This document shows, in pieces, positions 10,624 through 20,966 of a DNA stretch of 64,000 nucleotides. The stretch covers positions 10,466,544 to 10,530,543 of the forward strand of contig NC_058193.1 in assembly GCF_907165205.1 (NCBI RefSeq), written 5' to 3'. The first letter of the stretch is position 1; each line of letters opens with the position of its first letter. The DNA comes from Coccinella septempunctata (lineage: Eukaryota > Arthropoda > Insecta > Coleoptera > Coccinellidae). Position numbers and translations under genes: made by a program. Below the pieces are notes generated by a model. It saw nothing but the letters and a program-made list of their open reading frames with translations. It was not told the DNA's origin and searched no databases.

Positions 10624-11557
10624 GTAGGGGAGACTGGGGAGGGTTGATACGTTTTTGGAATATTTATTTTTGTAAAATGAATTATATGAAGAAACAGGAC
10701 TTTTATAACATTATATAATTCTTCGATTAATCGTTCAACGAAATAAATATAGAATTCTCAAAATATAAACATCCTATTCTGTACAAAACGTTGAACACAA
10801 AAACATGCAAAATGTCTCAAGCCTCCCAACATATGGGAGGATTGATACGGTGTACTGGGAGGCATGAGACACATAAACTGAAAATATAAGCCCCATTGTT
10901 ATCACTTGCAAATGTCACATATAAACATTTTTGTGCCATTTCTAAGACGGTCACATTCTTTTTGGCACCATTGCGAGCACACCTGACGCCTGATCCAGAA
11001 TTACTAGATCAGTAGGTAGGTCAGCAATGATACTGGTTTGCTTTGGTCCCGTAGGTGCAGAAACATGTTCAGAAGGTAGGTTGGATGGTAAAAACGCCTT
11101 TATGTAGGCCTGTCCAACCAGCTCTGGAATATTTTTTTAAGATGATACATATATCAGGCCTCCCCACCCTAAATGTCTCAAACCTCCCTGAAAGCAAGTT
11201 TTAAAGTAATTTATGTTTTCATTTTATACCCATACATTTTGGCAACCTAATAAAACAGTAAATTAAGTAGGTTTATGCATATTTCCCAGTCAAATATTTG
11301 TTTATGCTGAAAAATTAATGCACGATCATAAAACCCTTAGGTAACGTGAGTAAATACTCACAATTTCTCACCTCGAAACACTCTTTGTTGAATATTTCAC
11401 GAATGAACTACTGTTAGCCTTACAGATTAAGGTCATGTAGTGCTTTCTGCCAGAGAATTGTGTTCACCAGTATATTACTTTTGAAAACGGCTACAGACCG
11501 CGGATATAAGCCTGTATCAAGCCTCCCCATGTATCAATGCTCCCTAGTCTCCCCTAC
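10624..11557. mobile_element. 934-bp MITE with TTA target-site duplication
   Basis: The left terminus GTAGGGGAGACTGGGGAG pairs with a right terminus reading, reversed, GTAGGGGAGACTAGGGAG. The element is flanked by TTA at 10621-10623 and 11558-11560. Copies of two words, GGGAGG(N)TTGATAC and GTCTCAA(N)CCTCCC, recur near both ends and inside (for example at about 10815-10860 and 11165-11190), as transposase-binding subterminal repeats often do. There is no coding capacity. A 3-bp TTA duplication fits PIF/Harbinger-type transposition, but that assignment is inference. Confidence 0.8.
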
Positions 11558-11610
11558 TTAATTTTGTACAGATTGTGAGAAATTTTTGTATGTGAGTCAA
11601 ATAAACATTT

Positions 11611-11640
11611 AATTATTACTATTATTATATTATTATTAGT
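11611..11640. repeat. ATT-repeat tail of the CR1-like LINE
   Basis: An AT-rich triplet run, ATTACTATTATTATATTATT, begins a few bases after the AATAAA at 11600. Simple-repeat tails in place of poly(A) are usual for CR1-like LINEs. Confidence 0.65.
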
Positions 11641-12662
11641 ATTTACTCTTCACACTCATAGCAGTCCCTCCTTAAGTCCCTCTAAGTTTTATCAAGAGTC
11701 GTTTAGATTTCTTTATTCCCTAATAACAAGGCATTGGTATACGTTAGAAACAAAAGTTTAATATCGCTCATTCTGGCTTTGCAAGCTTATTTTCAACAGA
11801 AAGCATTTTTGCTTATGAAATAGCAAAAAATGCATTGTTCTAATTGTATCGTAATTCTTTTGAGGGCATACTAAAATTGTTATTTTTCTATTAACTTTTT
11901 TTTAATGCCGAGAAGTTGTAGCTCCTAAGGTCCTTTCCGATACTTTTGCTTCCTATTCAATATGCTTCTACATTTTAGCGTAGGAGTTTCAGTAACACTG
12001 CCGTTTAACCGGCTGGAGATGGGAGACACCTCAGGAGAAAACAACAGAAGCATTTTCCTGGAGATAAACCACCCTAAGTTTAGTTGGCTAATCTCAAGTT
12101 TATGTTGTCAATCATGTTTTTCTGGAACAGATCCAGAGAATGTTTCCAGAAAAAAGCTTTGAAGAATATTATTCTGAGAAGTATTACTTGAAACTAAAAA
12201 AACTCGCCCATTCGAAAACAATCCTCAGTGAATCCGAAAAATCATTGAAACACAGGTAGGCAAATCACGTGTCTTGATGTTGGTATTGAGTAATACTCAA
12301 TATTTTAATGTCTCATGGTACCCCATTCCGAATTTATTTAGAAGATTTAGAAGAAACAATTATCGCTAGAAACATTTGAAACCATGGAGCATCCTTAACA
12401 AGCGTCTTATTCACTTTGTATATCCGGTTGTAGTTCTGAGTCGTTGTAAACCCGTCATATTGCTAGTTTAGGATGAAATTCTTGGATTTGAGCTCTTACA
12501 TCATTTCGCTTCAGGATGTTTATCAAGTAATTCAACGAAAACGTTTACCTGCTTTATTTTATTATGTTTAGGCCCAGTTAACCTTCCCATATGAGCAGTG
12601 GTTCATGATGTCTAAGCAAATAATCGGAAAACGATCGATTCTTAGTAACCGAATGTCCGAAC
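11641..12662. other. Non-coding stretch upstream of the candidate exon
   Basis: I see no element termini and no convincing gene. A 66-codon ORF at 11962-12162 has no recognisable motif. This stretch may contain 5' UTR or promoter sequence of the gene whose exon starts at 12663, but no TATA box or initiator could be supported. Confidence 0.4.
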
Positions 12663-13474
12663 ATGGAAAAAGAGGATGAGGAAACCACCATTTCATCAAA
12701 AATGTCATCCACCGCAATACTCACACAACAAAATCTGAGCAAAACTTCCACTCAAATATTCATGTCACCGTATCAAGATATAAAAAAAACAGAAAATCAT
12801 CCACAATGTCAAATCCTTATGCACCAGGCGAGTGGGGATTCCCAGGAGTCGGATTCCATGGAATCCTCGATTTCAGTATCGAACAAGATGTCACCTAAGT
12901 ATTCGCTTTTTTCGAAATCACCGCATAGTAGTTCGTCCCAAGAGGATGATGAGCACGAAATGAGGTCGTATAAAGGAAAATATCTCTTGGCTACTGGAAG
13001 TACTAAAGCTGCGAGAAGTATGGAATGTCTTAGAGCACCTAATAGGCCCTTTTTGTCGTCTAGTGAACGAGACATGATAAAGATTTTATCTGAGAGCGTT
13101 GAAACAAAATCTCTGGAGAATATAGATAACGAAGTAATACTTAAAAGATACGCTATTTCTGGAGATAGTTCTTCTTTACTTTCGGGTTCTGAGGAGACCA
13201 TCAGTGCTGAAAAACGAAGGGGCCTATGGAGTGGAAAAGCAAGAGTACCCCAGCACCTGAGTCTTCCACCAGATACTGGTTATCTCAATCTTAGTCCTGG
13301 AGACAGAAAATTAACAATTTTGAGTCCACATTCTCCAAACAGATTGGGTGATCTCTTCCATATATCGCAGACCACTCTGAAGACCCGTGGAAAAAAAGCC
13401 ATAGTGCTCCCTAGGTTGGTAATACCTAAAAGTCACTCAGATGTTAGTCAGGTGTCTTCTGAACAAGGCCTTGA
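12663..13474 (+). CDS. Probable host-gene exon, Ser-rich protein, ends at GTAAGT donor
   Basis: The frame is open from the ATG at 12663 for about 270 codons, with an in-frame TAA at 12621 upstream. The ORF stops only because it reads into an intron: a consensus donor GTAAGT sits at 13475-13480, leaving a phase-2 exon end. The protein is hydrophilic and rich in Ser, Glu and Lys, with SSSSQEDDEHE near residue 95, EKRRGLWSGKARVPQHLSLP near residue 185, and a basic RGKKAIVLPRLVIPKSHSD segment near the end. There is no signal peptide, membrane segment or zinc finger. It resembles the disordered N-terminal part of a larger protein. I do not recognise the family. It is the only long ORF here not explained by a transposon. 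Downstream exons are not identified in the window. Confidence 0.55.
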
Positions 13475-13732
13475 GTAAGTAACTCATAGCTCTGTAGTAG
13501 TCGGTACGCTTAAGGTACGAAGAATAATTCAGAAATTTGTTTTCTAACTGGTTTGGACACCATTATTAATTTTCAATGAATGCTCCTCGTATCTTGAGTT
13601 GTACACTTTTGATCTTGGAATTTAATTTGATATGTGCGCATAATTGGAGGATTTCAATTGGCTATTGATTCCCTAGTATGATCTTCATCAACGATTAAAA
13701 TTCAATATATCACAAACAACTCAAATGATCAT

Positions 13733-13800
13733 ACAGGGCCGTCGCTAGGGGGTAGGCAGGGTAGGCGGCGGCCTAGGGCGTTAGGATTTAGGGGAGGCAT
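13733..13800. mobile_element. Solo end of a hAT-like DNA transposon
   Basis: CAGGGCCGTCGCTAGGGGGT followed by GGCGGCGGCCTAGGGCG resembles the GC-rich terminal sequence of hAT-type elements common in animal genomes. The matching inverted end was not found within the next several kilobases, so only one terminus remains. The assignment rests on recollection of the motif style. Confidence 0.4.
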
Positions 13801-14036
13801 TTTGAGCTTAGACCAGAAAAAATCAACTCATGTACCGAATAAAAATAAATGCAGTTAAGTCCTGTCAGCAACAAGAGGAACACTAAGAAATTTATCTATG
13901 CGCGGACTCACTGATGCACGCAATAATATGCAGTGGCAATAAAAAATCATCAAAGATGCCGCATTCGCATTCTTCCCATAAATATCCCAGACAGCCTGAA
14001 CGTTTTGCACTGTAGTAGCCACTTCCCTTTTTGAAG

Positions 14037-14103
14037 AGTTATAACCATAGACTTATTTCCCCATTATTACCCCATATTATTTGATATGTCTATGGTTATA
14101 ACT
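14037..14103. repeat. Perfect 16-bp inverted repeat with 35-bp loop
   Basis: The left arm AGTTATAACCATAGAC (14037-14052) is exactly mirrored by GTCTATGGTTATAACT (14088-14103). The loop carries two CCCCAT words. It could be a minimal fold-back element or a cruciform-forming site. No gene is near enough to call it a terminator. Confidence 0.7.
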
Positions 14104-14439
14104 TATCAAACTTTTAGACATCGCTTTGATAAATATGGCCAACTACTGTTGGGTTTTTGGAGCGGCTTCTTCCACATTTCGGGCATTATTTTCATTTTTA
14201 ATTCTCCAATCGAATTCAGAAAGTTGATTCCGAGGTAGAGTGTGAATGACTTCAGAAAGTATTTTATTTAAATATTAATATTCAATATTCGTACGAAAAG
14301 AAAGGAAAAGTTCAGAGTTCATTCCTGAATCAATCAATATCATTTCCAAACATTGTTTCGGCACAGGGTGACAGGATAGAAATTTATAGGAAATCCTTAA
14401 TAATGATACTTATTTATTCGATATTTCATATTCGTAATA

Positions 14440-14890
14440 TCTTCACAACTCAGGGAATACTTTTGGACCCTATAGTTGGGGAGCCGAAGAGGGAAATTCG
14501 GGATTTACTCGAGCGTGTCAGATATAAGGGGAAATATAGGGGGACATACCTTGGACCCTGTAGAGTATGTCTACCAAAAATTAGACCTGTATATAGGAGG
14601 AATTGTCTAGGACAGCCTGTCAGAATAGTAAAAAAAAAACGATCATTGTACATACTCGAGCGCGTCAGATTAAGATACACATATGTGGTTAATTAATTAC
14701 ATGATGAAAAGTATATATTCTCTTAATCTGACAATTTAAGCGTGTCGAAAATGTGTGGGAGGGCGCCAAACTTGCAAAAAAAAAACGTCACGTGTACATT
14801 CTCGAGCGCCGTGGCGCTTTTTCTTATTTTGAAGCTAATGATTCAAGAATAACAGAAAAAAATTAATCTGACAGTTTTAGCAAGCCGAAG
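14440..14890. repeat. Diverged tandem repeat with 146-147 bp spacing
   Basis: CTCGAGCG anchors occur at 14508, 14655 and 14801. The first two are followed by TGTCAGAT/CGTCAGAT. Units 2 and 3 also share an A9-10CG run before CATACTCGAG/CATTCTCGAG and a TTAATCTGACA word after it. Between anchors similarity is weak. An overlapping 97-codon ORF has no motif and is not considered a gene. Confidence 0.5.
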
Positions 14891-15860
14891 CAATAAAAAT
14901 TGGATATAAAGGTCACAAAAATCAGTTTCTTTGAATTATCTCCTCCCTGGGCTTCAGATCTTTTTCGCATTCATTATAAAAGTTATAGAGCATAACATTT
15001 TCTACAACTTTTGTCCTAAGGAATTTTTTTTACGTTCAAACGTTTTTAAGATATATGACGATTAATGCGAGGTGTTTTGCGATACATGCTGAAGCGAAAA
15101 TTCACTCGTCGAAAAATAGTACATTCTATGGTTCAGTCAGAGACTAATTTCGAAATTTTCATCATAGAAATACCTTGTCATTTTGACAATTGGATGAATG
15201 AAGTTTTTTTTGGTTTAGCAGGGGAATAATCTGCGAGACAGACGAACACACCCTCTCCTGAGGGAGAACAAGTGTGGGGATTTTCACTCTCCTAAGCTGG
15301 AGACCTATCAAAAACCCTAAACTGCTTCTTCATAGGTTCCGGACATTTTTGCCTATTAAACAGTTGACTCTTATGGTTTCTGGACTCTCACACGATCATA
15401 GTCGTGTTGATAGTTGTATGCTGCCTATATCTTTTATAGGTCAAGCTCTTCTTTGGTTACTTTTAAAATACTTAACTGATCTCTCGGTCTTCGGTGGTAG
15501 GTTCTTGACCTTCTAGCTTCTTCTGTTGGATCGTAGTCGACTAATCTTCGTAGTTCCTCATTTGGATATTGTTGTTGTGTGGAAGTTGTCCCTGACGCGA
15601 GAATGGAACCTTTTTAGCGAGGACCGAGCACCGTGCGCCTCGTTCAGAAAGAGACTCAAGCTCTTTGTGAAGGCCAAAGGCGGTCATTGTTTGGTCATTT
15701 TATAAGAACATAAATTTGAAGCTGAAGCCATCGCTAAATATTTAAATTTCGCGCTAATATGTCAACACTGGTGGCTTCGCATATGTTTGCTTTTCACACG
15801 TTGATTAGATTGGATTGATTTTGATGTATTTATTGATATTGAGATAGTTTTTTGCTGTTT
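14891..15860. other. No recognisable gene
   Basis: Mixed-composition DNA with one 80-codon ORF lacking motifs (15274-15516). A slightly GC-richer patch at about 15590-15670 may be old element sequence, but I cannot assign it. Confidence 0.4.
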
Positions 15861-15976
15861 ATAATAATAATAATAATCATATTTATTTCAAGAATCCTAC
15901 ATATTGTACACCGATATGTTGTCAGAACGAAATATTAGTCAAAAACTAAACAAAAGAAAGGACAAAAACATGTGCC

Positions 15977-18600
15977 TTAGCACAGAGGGGAATTAAAATA
16001 TTCTTCAATTGTGTATGGGTTTAGCCCTATCAAAAGCTTATATATTTCTCTCTTGAAGACCCTTGGGTCGTTGATTCTTCTTATTCTCGAAAGCAACTTA
16101 TTGAAAATCTTTATACAGGAATATCTTGATTCTCTTTCTGTCAGCGTTAATCTGTGCACAGGATACATATAACCACTATCTCTGATACTATAAAAGTGGC
16201 AGGTAAGCACTGAAATATTCACTATTTTTCACAAGAAACATCAAACATTCTTCTATATATAGAGCAGATATAGTTAACATATTACATTGCTTGAAATGAC
16301 CTCTACATGATGTTCTGAAACCCAATCTTTTAATAACTCTAATAGCTCTCTTCTGACTTAAAAAGACTTTTCCAACTGTACTAGCATTACCATAAAAAAC
16401 CAGGCCATATCTAACAATAGACTCAAAATTTGAAAAATAGACAGTTTTGAGACCACTTTCATTAAGATATTCTGATAATACCCTCAAGGTGTTACATACA
16501 GAATTCAATTTTGTATTCAGCTCATCTATATGACTTTCCAACTGTGAGAATACATCCACTATCAAACCTAGGACCTTTGTTTCAGAACTCAAATTAATTT
16601 CCAAGACATTTAACTTGACCACATTGGGAAGTACCAAATTGCTTCTGCTGGTATGAAACAATACACAATTTGTCTTGCTCTCATTCAACACTAAGCCTTC
16701 ATTCTTGATCCAATCTGATATTATATTGAAAATAATATTTGAATAATCAAGTAGAGTTTGCAGATCATGTGCTGTTATGACGAAATTCTTATCATCAGCA
16801 TAGTTAAAAAGAAAACAATTTAAACTCGAAAAACAATACAGTCCGGCAAGAGATTTGTATGCATCATTTATGTTTATAAGAAACAATATAGGACCAACTA
16901 TGCTACCTTGAGGAATACCTAATATATCTAATTTCGTGGATGATTTGAAATTTTTACCATTTTTCGTGATCACAGTTTGTTGAAACCCCTTCGACAAAAA
17001 TGACTTCTGCCATTGATATGCTGTACCAGTTATTCCGTATAACTCCAACTTCTTCAATAAGTTCTTGTGATTTACACAGTCATAAGCTTTAGTTAAATCA
17101 AGGAACAAACCCGTTGTCAGATCTTTCTTCTCCATTGCTTGTAATATAGCCTCTGTGAACTCATACAGAGCAGTATTTGTTCCTTTACCCTTCAGGTAAG
17201 CATGTTGACCATCATAAAACAAATTGTTTTCCAGGAAGTATTCCATCAATATGTTGCTCATGCACTTCTCAAAGATCTTAGAAAAACTTGGTAGCAAACT
17301 TACAGGTCTATAGTTCCCAAGCTCTGCCACACTACCCTTTTTATGCATCGGTCGGATGGTTGCTAGCTTTAAACTGTTCGGGAAGATCCCCATTTCAAAG
17401 GATAATTTAACCTCAAACGTCGATGGTGAAAGGATTCCACCAATACAATTTTTTATTAGAGATGTCAGAACTCCATCATAACCACTGCTATGTTTACTCT
17501 TGAGGTTCTTCACTATGCTTATAATTTTGGTCTCTGCTATAGGTTTGAGACGAATGATTGAAACTACCTGTTCTAAATAAGATTTATCTCCTACCGGCAC
17601 ATCAGAAGTTATGTCAGAAGCATAATTACAGAAGTAGTTGTTGAAATTGTCTGCAACTGTCATACCATCGCCCAGCATCTGAATATCCTTGGGGGGATCT
17701 GATCCACTTCTTATGTTATTTATGACTGACCATACAGTTTTGGATCTATTGTCAGATCTTCTGCTGAAAGTATAAGGCTTTCTTTTTCGTTAGTGTCTTC
17801 TCATAACTCTTCTTCACTTCTTTGTACTGTTGATCATAATTAGAATCCACAGAGCTCATCACATATAGGACATTCAATCGCCTTCCCCACTCTTCTATCT
17901 CTGTATCTGATATTTTATGTTTAATTGTCGTTATTTTTTGCTTTTATTTTTTAACAGGAAAACAGGTATTGAAGTGATCTAAAAAGATGCCATAAAAACA
18001 CTCCCATATTTCATTTGCACCATTTGCCTCATATACCATTGTCCAATCTGCAAGTCTAAGTCTTTCCTGAAAGATATCTATGTTAGAAACGTTGAAAATT
18101 CTTCTAAAAACATACTCATTTGACTTTTGAACACTGAAACGAACTCTCTGAGCAGCATTATCTGAAATCAAATTGTGAATTACTTCAACCTCACAGTCTT
18201 GGTGGTAGTTTGTTGAAATGTTGTCAATTAACGATTTTGATGAGATTGTCTCCCTTGTATAATCTTCAACTAGTGGACTCAGGTTGTAGTAAAGCGAATA
18301 ACGCCACCTTATCCCTGCTTCTATCCGTTTCGTGCATATGTATGTTGAAGTCACCTGTTATCTTCGGTAGCTTTTTCGGTTTGATACCTCTCCTTACCTA
18401 GATTGCACTTCCTCCGTGCTGATTCTCGTTCTCCCCACACACTGCCTCCGCCAGGTAAAACTTGTCTATACCATAGTTTCTTGATTATGCATCTGTTTTC
18501 CAATGTTCTGTCACGCAAAAAAACATACAATCTGGAAAACCCCTCAAGAAAAGTTCCAATCTATTGACACAATTCCCGATTGTTTGCACATTTTGATGAA
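15977..18600 (-). pseudogene. LINE ORF2: broken endonuclease, RT with YADD
   Basis: The endonuclease region (about 18600-18360) is fragmented; ITIIHQNVQ marks its start. A linker ORF spans 18354-17944. The RT frame runs 17678-16188: KHSSGYDGV, GNYRPVSLLPSFSKIFEK, QHAYLKGKGTNTA, GLFLDLTKAYDCVNH (first catalytic Asp), GIPQGSIVGPILF and NYADD (catalytic Asp pair). A frameshift near 16200 moves the C-terminal tail to a second frame ending at 15977 (YNPYTIEEYF-like end). Further stops lie between 17944 and 17680. The protein would reverse-transcribe the element RNA at a nicked target, but this copy cannot. Confidence 0.8.
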
Positions 18601-18701
18601 TTATCGTAATTTTGTTCAAATCTTCTTCCTACTGGGTATTCAAATTTAAATTGACAATATGAGGTTTAGTTTCGTCTGGACTTGTAACGGTTAAATATTC
18701 A

Positions 18702-19172
18702 CTATGTCTCACTGGAACTTCGTTGTCGAAAAAAGTTTCGAAAGGAAAACTCCCTGATTACCACGCCTTCAGGCCAAAGTTCCGGATCACAAAGTATTTT
18801 GAGTAATATCTCTGAAGGAACTCCCACACTAAACGCTGCATTTTTACCAGATATTCTTAGCTTCTTCACTTCAATGCCTTCATGTCCTTCAATGTTCTTC
18901 AGATAACCCGAAATATCCTGTTCTGAAGTATCCTTGCCTCCTATTCGGCCAACATATAGCCATCGCTTTCTGGGTGCCCCCCTGATAATTGAGTTCGCTG
19001 TTTTAGAACCCGTACAAATCAAGTTGGTTCTTTTTCTTCTGTAAGACACTGTTTTCCATTCCTTGTCGGTCTTTTCTTGATCCAATACCAGCGATCGTTG
19101 TTTGTTTTCATTTGTTTGTGATAAACTGTCATCGTCGGAAAGTAGCGGAATTTTGGTTGTTACCTGTGCCAT
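18702..19172 (-). CDS. LINE ORF1, short RRM-like nucleic-acid-binding protein
   Basis: An intact 156-residue ORF from the ATG at 19172 (MAQVTTKIP). The first half is polar. The second half carries RKRWLYVGRIGG, a YLK segment and WPEGVVIREF near the C-terminus, a pattern I associate with compact ORF1 proteins of Jockey/CR1-type elements, probably an RRM-like fold. It lies just upstream of ORF2 in the same element and strand. It has no zinc knuckles, unlike the ORF1 of the other LINEs here. It remains open while ORF2 is heavily broken, which is likely chance. Confidence 0.65.
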   Translation of the reverse strand: MAQVTTKIPLLSDDDSLSQTNENKQRSLVLDQEKTDKEWKTVSYRRKRTNLICTGSKTANSIIRGAPRKRWLYVGRIGGKDTSEQDISGYLKNIEGHEGIEVKKLRISGKNAAFSVGVPSEILLKILCDPELWPEGVVIREFSFRNFFRQRSSSET

Positions 19173-19537
19173 TGGAATTCTTTAGAAAATTACGATTTTT
19201 TGGATTGGTTTTGGATTTGCCACGCATTGATTCCACCCGCATATTTGGTTGGAAATTTCACATCGTATTTTTGATTGTGTTTTCAACACCGCATCTTGAA
19301 TAAGAAGTTGGAGAAAATATCCAGCAGCAAAGGGTCCCTGTGAAGAGCTGGGTTTTTTGGAGCAGTACCCTCATTATCGCAGTTTGATATTTTGGTAAGT
19401 CATCATTGTTGACCGCATTTTTTCTCATATGAATTTTGTTGTTCCATACGCATATCTCGCTTTCGCTCCAGCTTCAAATCGCCAAAGAATACAGTCCAAT
19501 TTTCTCAACAAATAAACTGAGCTACCGGACATAACAT

Positions 19538-19555
19538 TGGTCCTTCGAGCCGGAT
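19538..19555 (+). promoter_or_regulatory. Candidate primer-binding site, BEL/Pao P1
   Basis: TGGTCCTTCGAGCCGGAT begins with the TGG expected opposite a tRNA CCA end, lies about 260 bp before gag, and follows an AATAAA-containing stretch that could be LTR R/U5. Which tRNA it matches was not determined. Confidence 0.5.
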
Positions 19556-19815
19556 GCTGAATTTTCGCATTTAGCATTTTATTGAAAAATTACTAATTTT
19601 GATTTTTCATTTCTTCAAGTTCCCATTGTGTACGAAGATTTTTTGCTGCATTGATGCATCTGGTACCGGTCAACGCCCGGCGCTCGTTATCACAGTTGAT
19701 ACATATTTATCGAATTTTCATCGGAGTTGATTTGGATTGAATTCATCGATATTTATTATTCGAAAATTTGTTAACATAAAATTGATAACTTATTTTTTTT
19801 TTCATTTGGGTAACG

Positions 19816-20873
19816 ATGATTAACGTTAAATTAAAGAAAGCTAAATTTAATAGGAATCCTTGTCTCAGTGAAATAAAGGCATTATTGGATCTTGCTTCTC
19901 GAGCAAAAGTAGATGGAACTCTTGGGTTATCATTTAAAATTCGGGTCACTGAACTCGACGAAGTTAGAGAGGAGCATCAGATCATACCATCTTCTTTCTT
20001 CCAAGATGATGATGCAGATATGAAATCGGAAGAAGCTATAAGAACGCAGTTTCAAAATGATTACTTTACTATCAATACTATTTACACTGAATTATTCGAT
20101 CCAAACCAATTTAATTTAGATACGTCAGCCCATTCTATGTTCACAAGGAAGCAAAGTTTAGCCTCCTGTATGGCCAATAATACACCAAAAGTTCGTCTTC
20201 CTAAAATTGAGATAAGAAAGTTCAGAGGAGATTATACTTAATTTACCACCTTCATTGATCTTTTTGACGCTCTTATACATAATAATCCTTCTTCTAATCT
20301 AATCTTCTAAAAGTTTAATTATCTAATTTCATCATTAGAAGGTCCGCCGCTCTCATTGGTTCGCACCTTACCGATGACTTCTAGTAATTATCAAATCGCC
20401 TATGATTGTCTAGTAAGTCGATTTTTCAATGTGCGATTGAGAGCGCAAGCACAATGGAATGCCCTCGAAAACTCTCCAAAAATAAATTGCTCTGATTATA
20501 ACGCCCTTCGTACTTTATTGAACACTTTTACTGAAAATATCGCTTCACTTCGCAATCTGAAATTTCCAGTTGACTCATGGGATTTTGTTTTATTCATGAT
20601 GCTCATAAAACGTTTGGACAATACAACTGTCACTCGCTTCGAAATGAAAAATTGCTCATCCTCGGTTTCAGAATTTCGAACACCTTGGGAGCGTCATCCT
20701 TATCGCCCCAAACTTCAAAATCCCATAATCAGAGCAAGCCTTCTGCTAGCTCTGAACGCATCGCTACCTATTTCACTGATAATAATAAAAATCAGCTCAC
20801 TAAAAAAGCTCCGCTAAAGTGCTCGCTTTGTAACCAGAACCACTCAGTAATGTCTTGTCCAAAGTTCGCTTGA
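19816..20873 (+). pseudogene. BEL/Pao P1 gag
   Basis: The start is the ATG at 19816 (MINVKLKKAK). The core typical of Pao gag (DUF1759-like) follows: PKIEIRKFRGDYT, then FTTFIDLFDALIHNN, YLISSLEGPPLSLV and the YDCLVSRFFN region. Two in-frame stops lie at about 20240 and 20310, and a frameshift at about 20650-20690. A single zinc-knuckle-like block CSLCNQNHSVMSC closes the gag part, and CRKCHQRHHTLL follows after a further stop. The protein would form the particle shell. The copy is not translatable. Confidence 0.75.
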
Positions 20874-20966
20874 AAAACCCCACAGGAACGCCACGCTTTC
20901 GCTAAACAGAATCATCTACATATGTTTCAATTGCCTCAGTTCTCTTCACGATCTTCGGAATTGTAA

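Larger units (their letters stand above)
6040..11640 (+). mobile_element. CR1-like LINE with PHD-finger ORF1, nearly complete
   Basis: Plus-strand two-ORF LINE: 5' UTR (about 6040-6307), ORF1 (6308-7453), ORF2 (7456-10372), 3' UTR, an AATAAA at 11600 and an ATT-repeat tail to 11640. A 934-bp TIR element (10624-11557) sits in the 3' UTR. ORF1 carries an N-terminal PHD-like zinc finger and C-terminal knuckles, an architecture described for some CR1-like LINEs. ORF2 carries an APE endonuclease and an RT. The 5' boundary is approximate because no target-site duplication could be fixed. Apart from one frameshift in ORF2 the coding regions are open, so this is among the younger elements here. Confidence 0.8.
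15862..19310 (-). mobile_element. Decayed two-ORF LINE (Jockey/CR1 group)
   Basis: Minus-strand LINE with ORF1 (19172-18702), ORF2 (about 18600-15977) and a 3' end marked by an ATT-type simple repeat (ATAATAATAATAATAATCAT on the plus strand at about 15862). The endonuclease is broken by several stops and shifts, while the RT is largely open. The 5' boundary is uncertain and abuts the Pao element that begins before 19538. The RT is related to the truncated copy at 53.6-54.9 kb (shared C-terminal RCRG/SCRG-type block). Confidence 0.75.

Noticed and set aside
14403..14696. 97-codon ORF, basic and Arg-rich
   Set aside because: It lies within the 147-bp repeat and its reverse strand also has a 76-codon ORF; no domain is recognisable.
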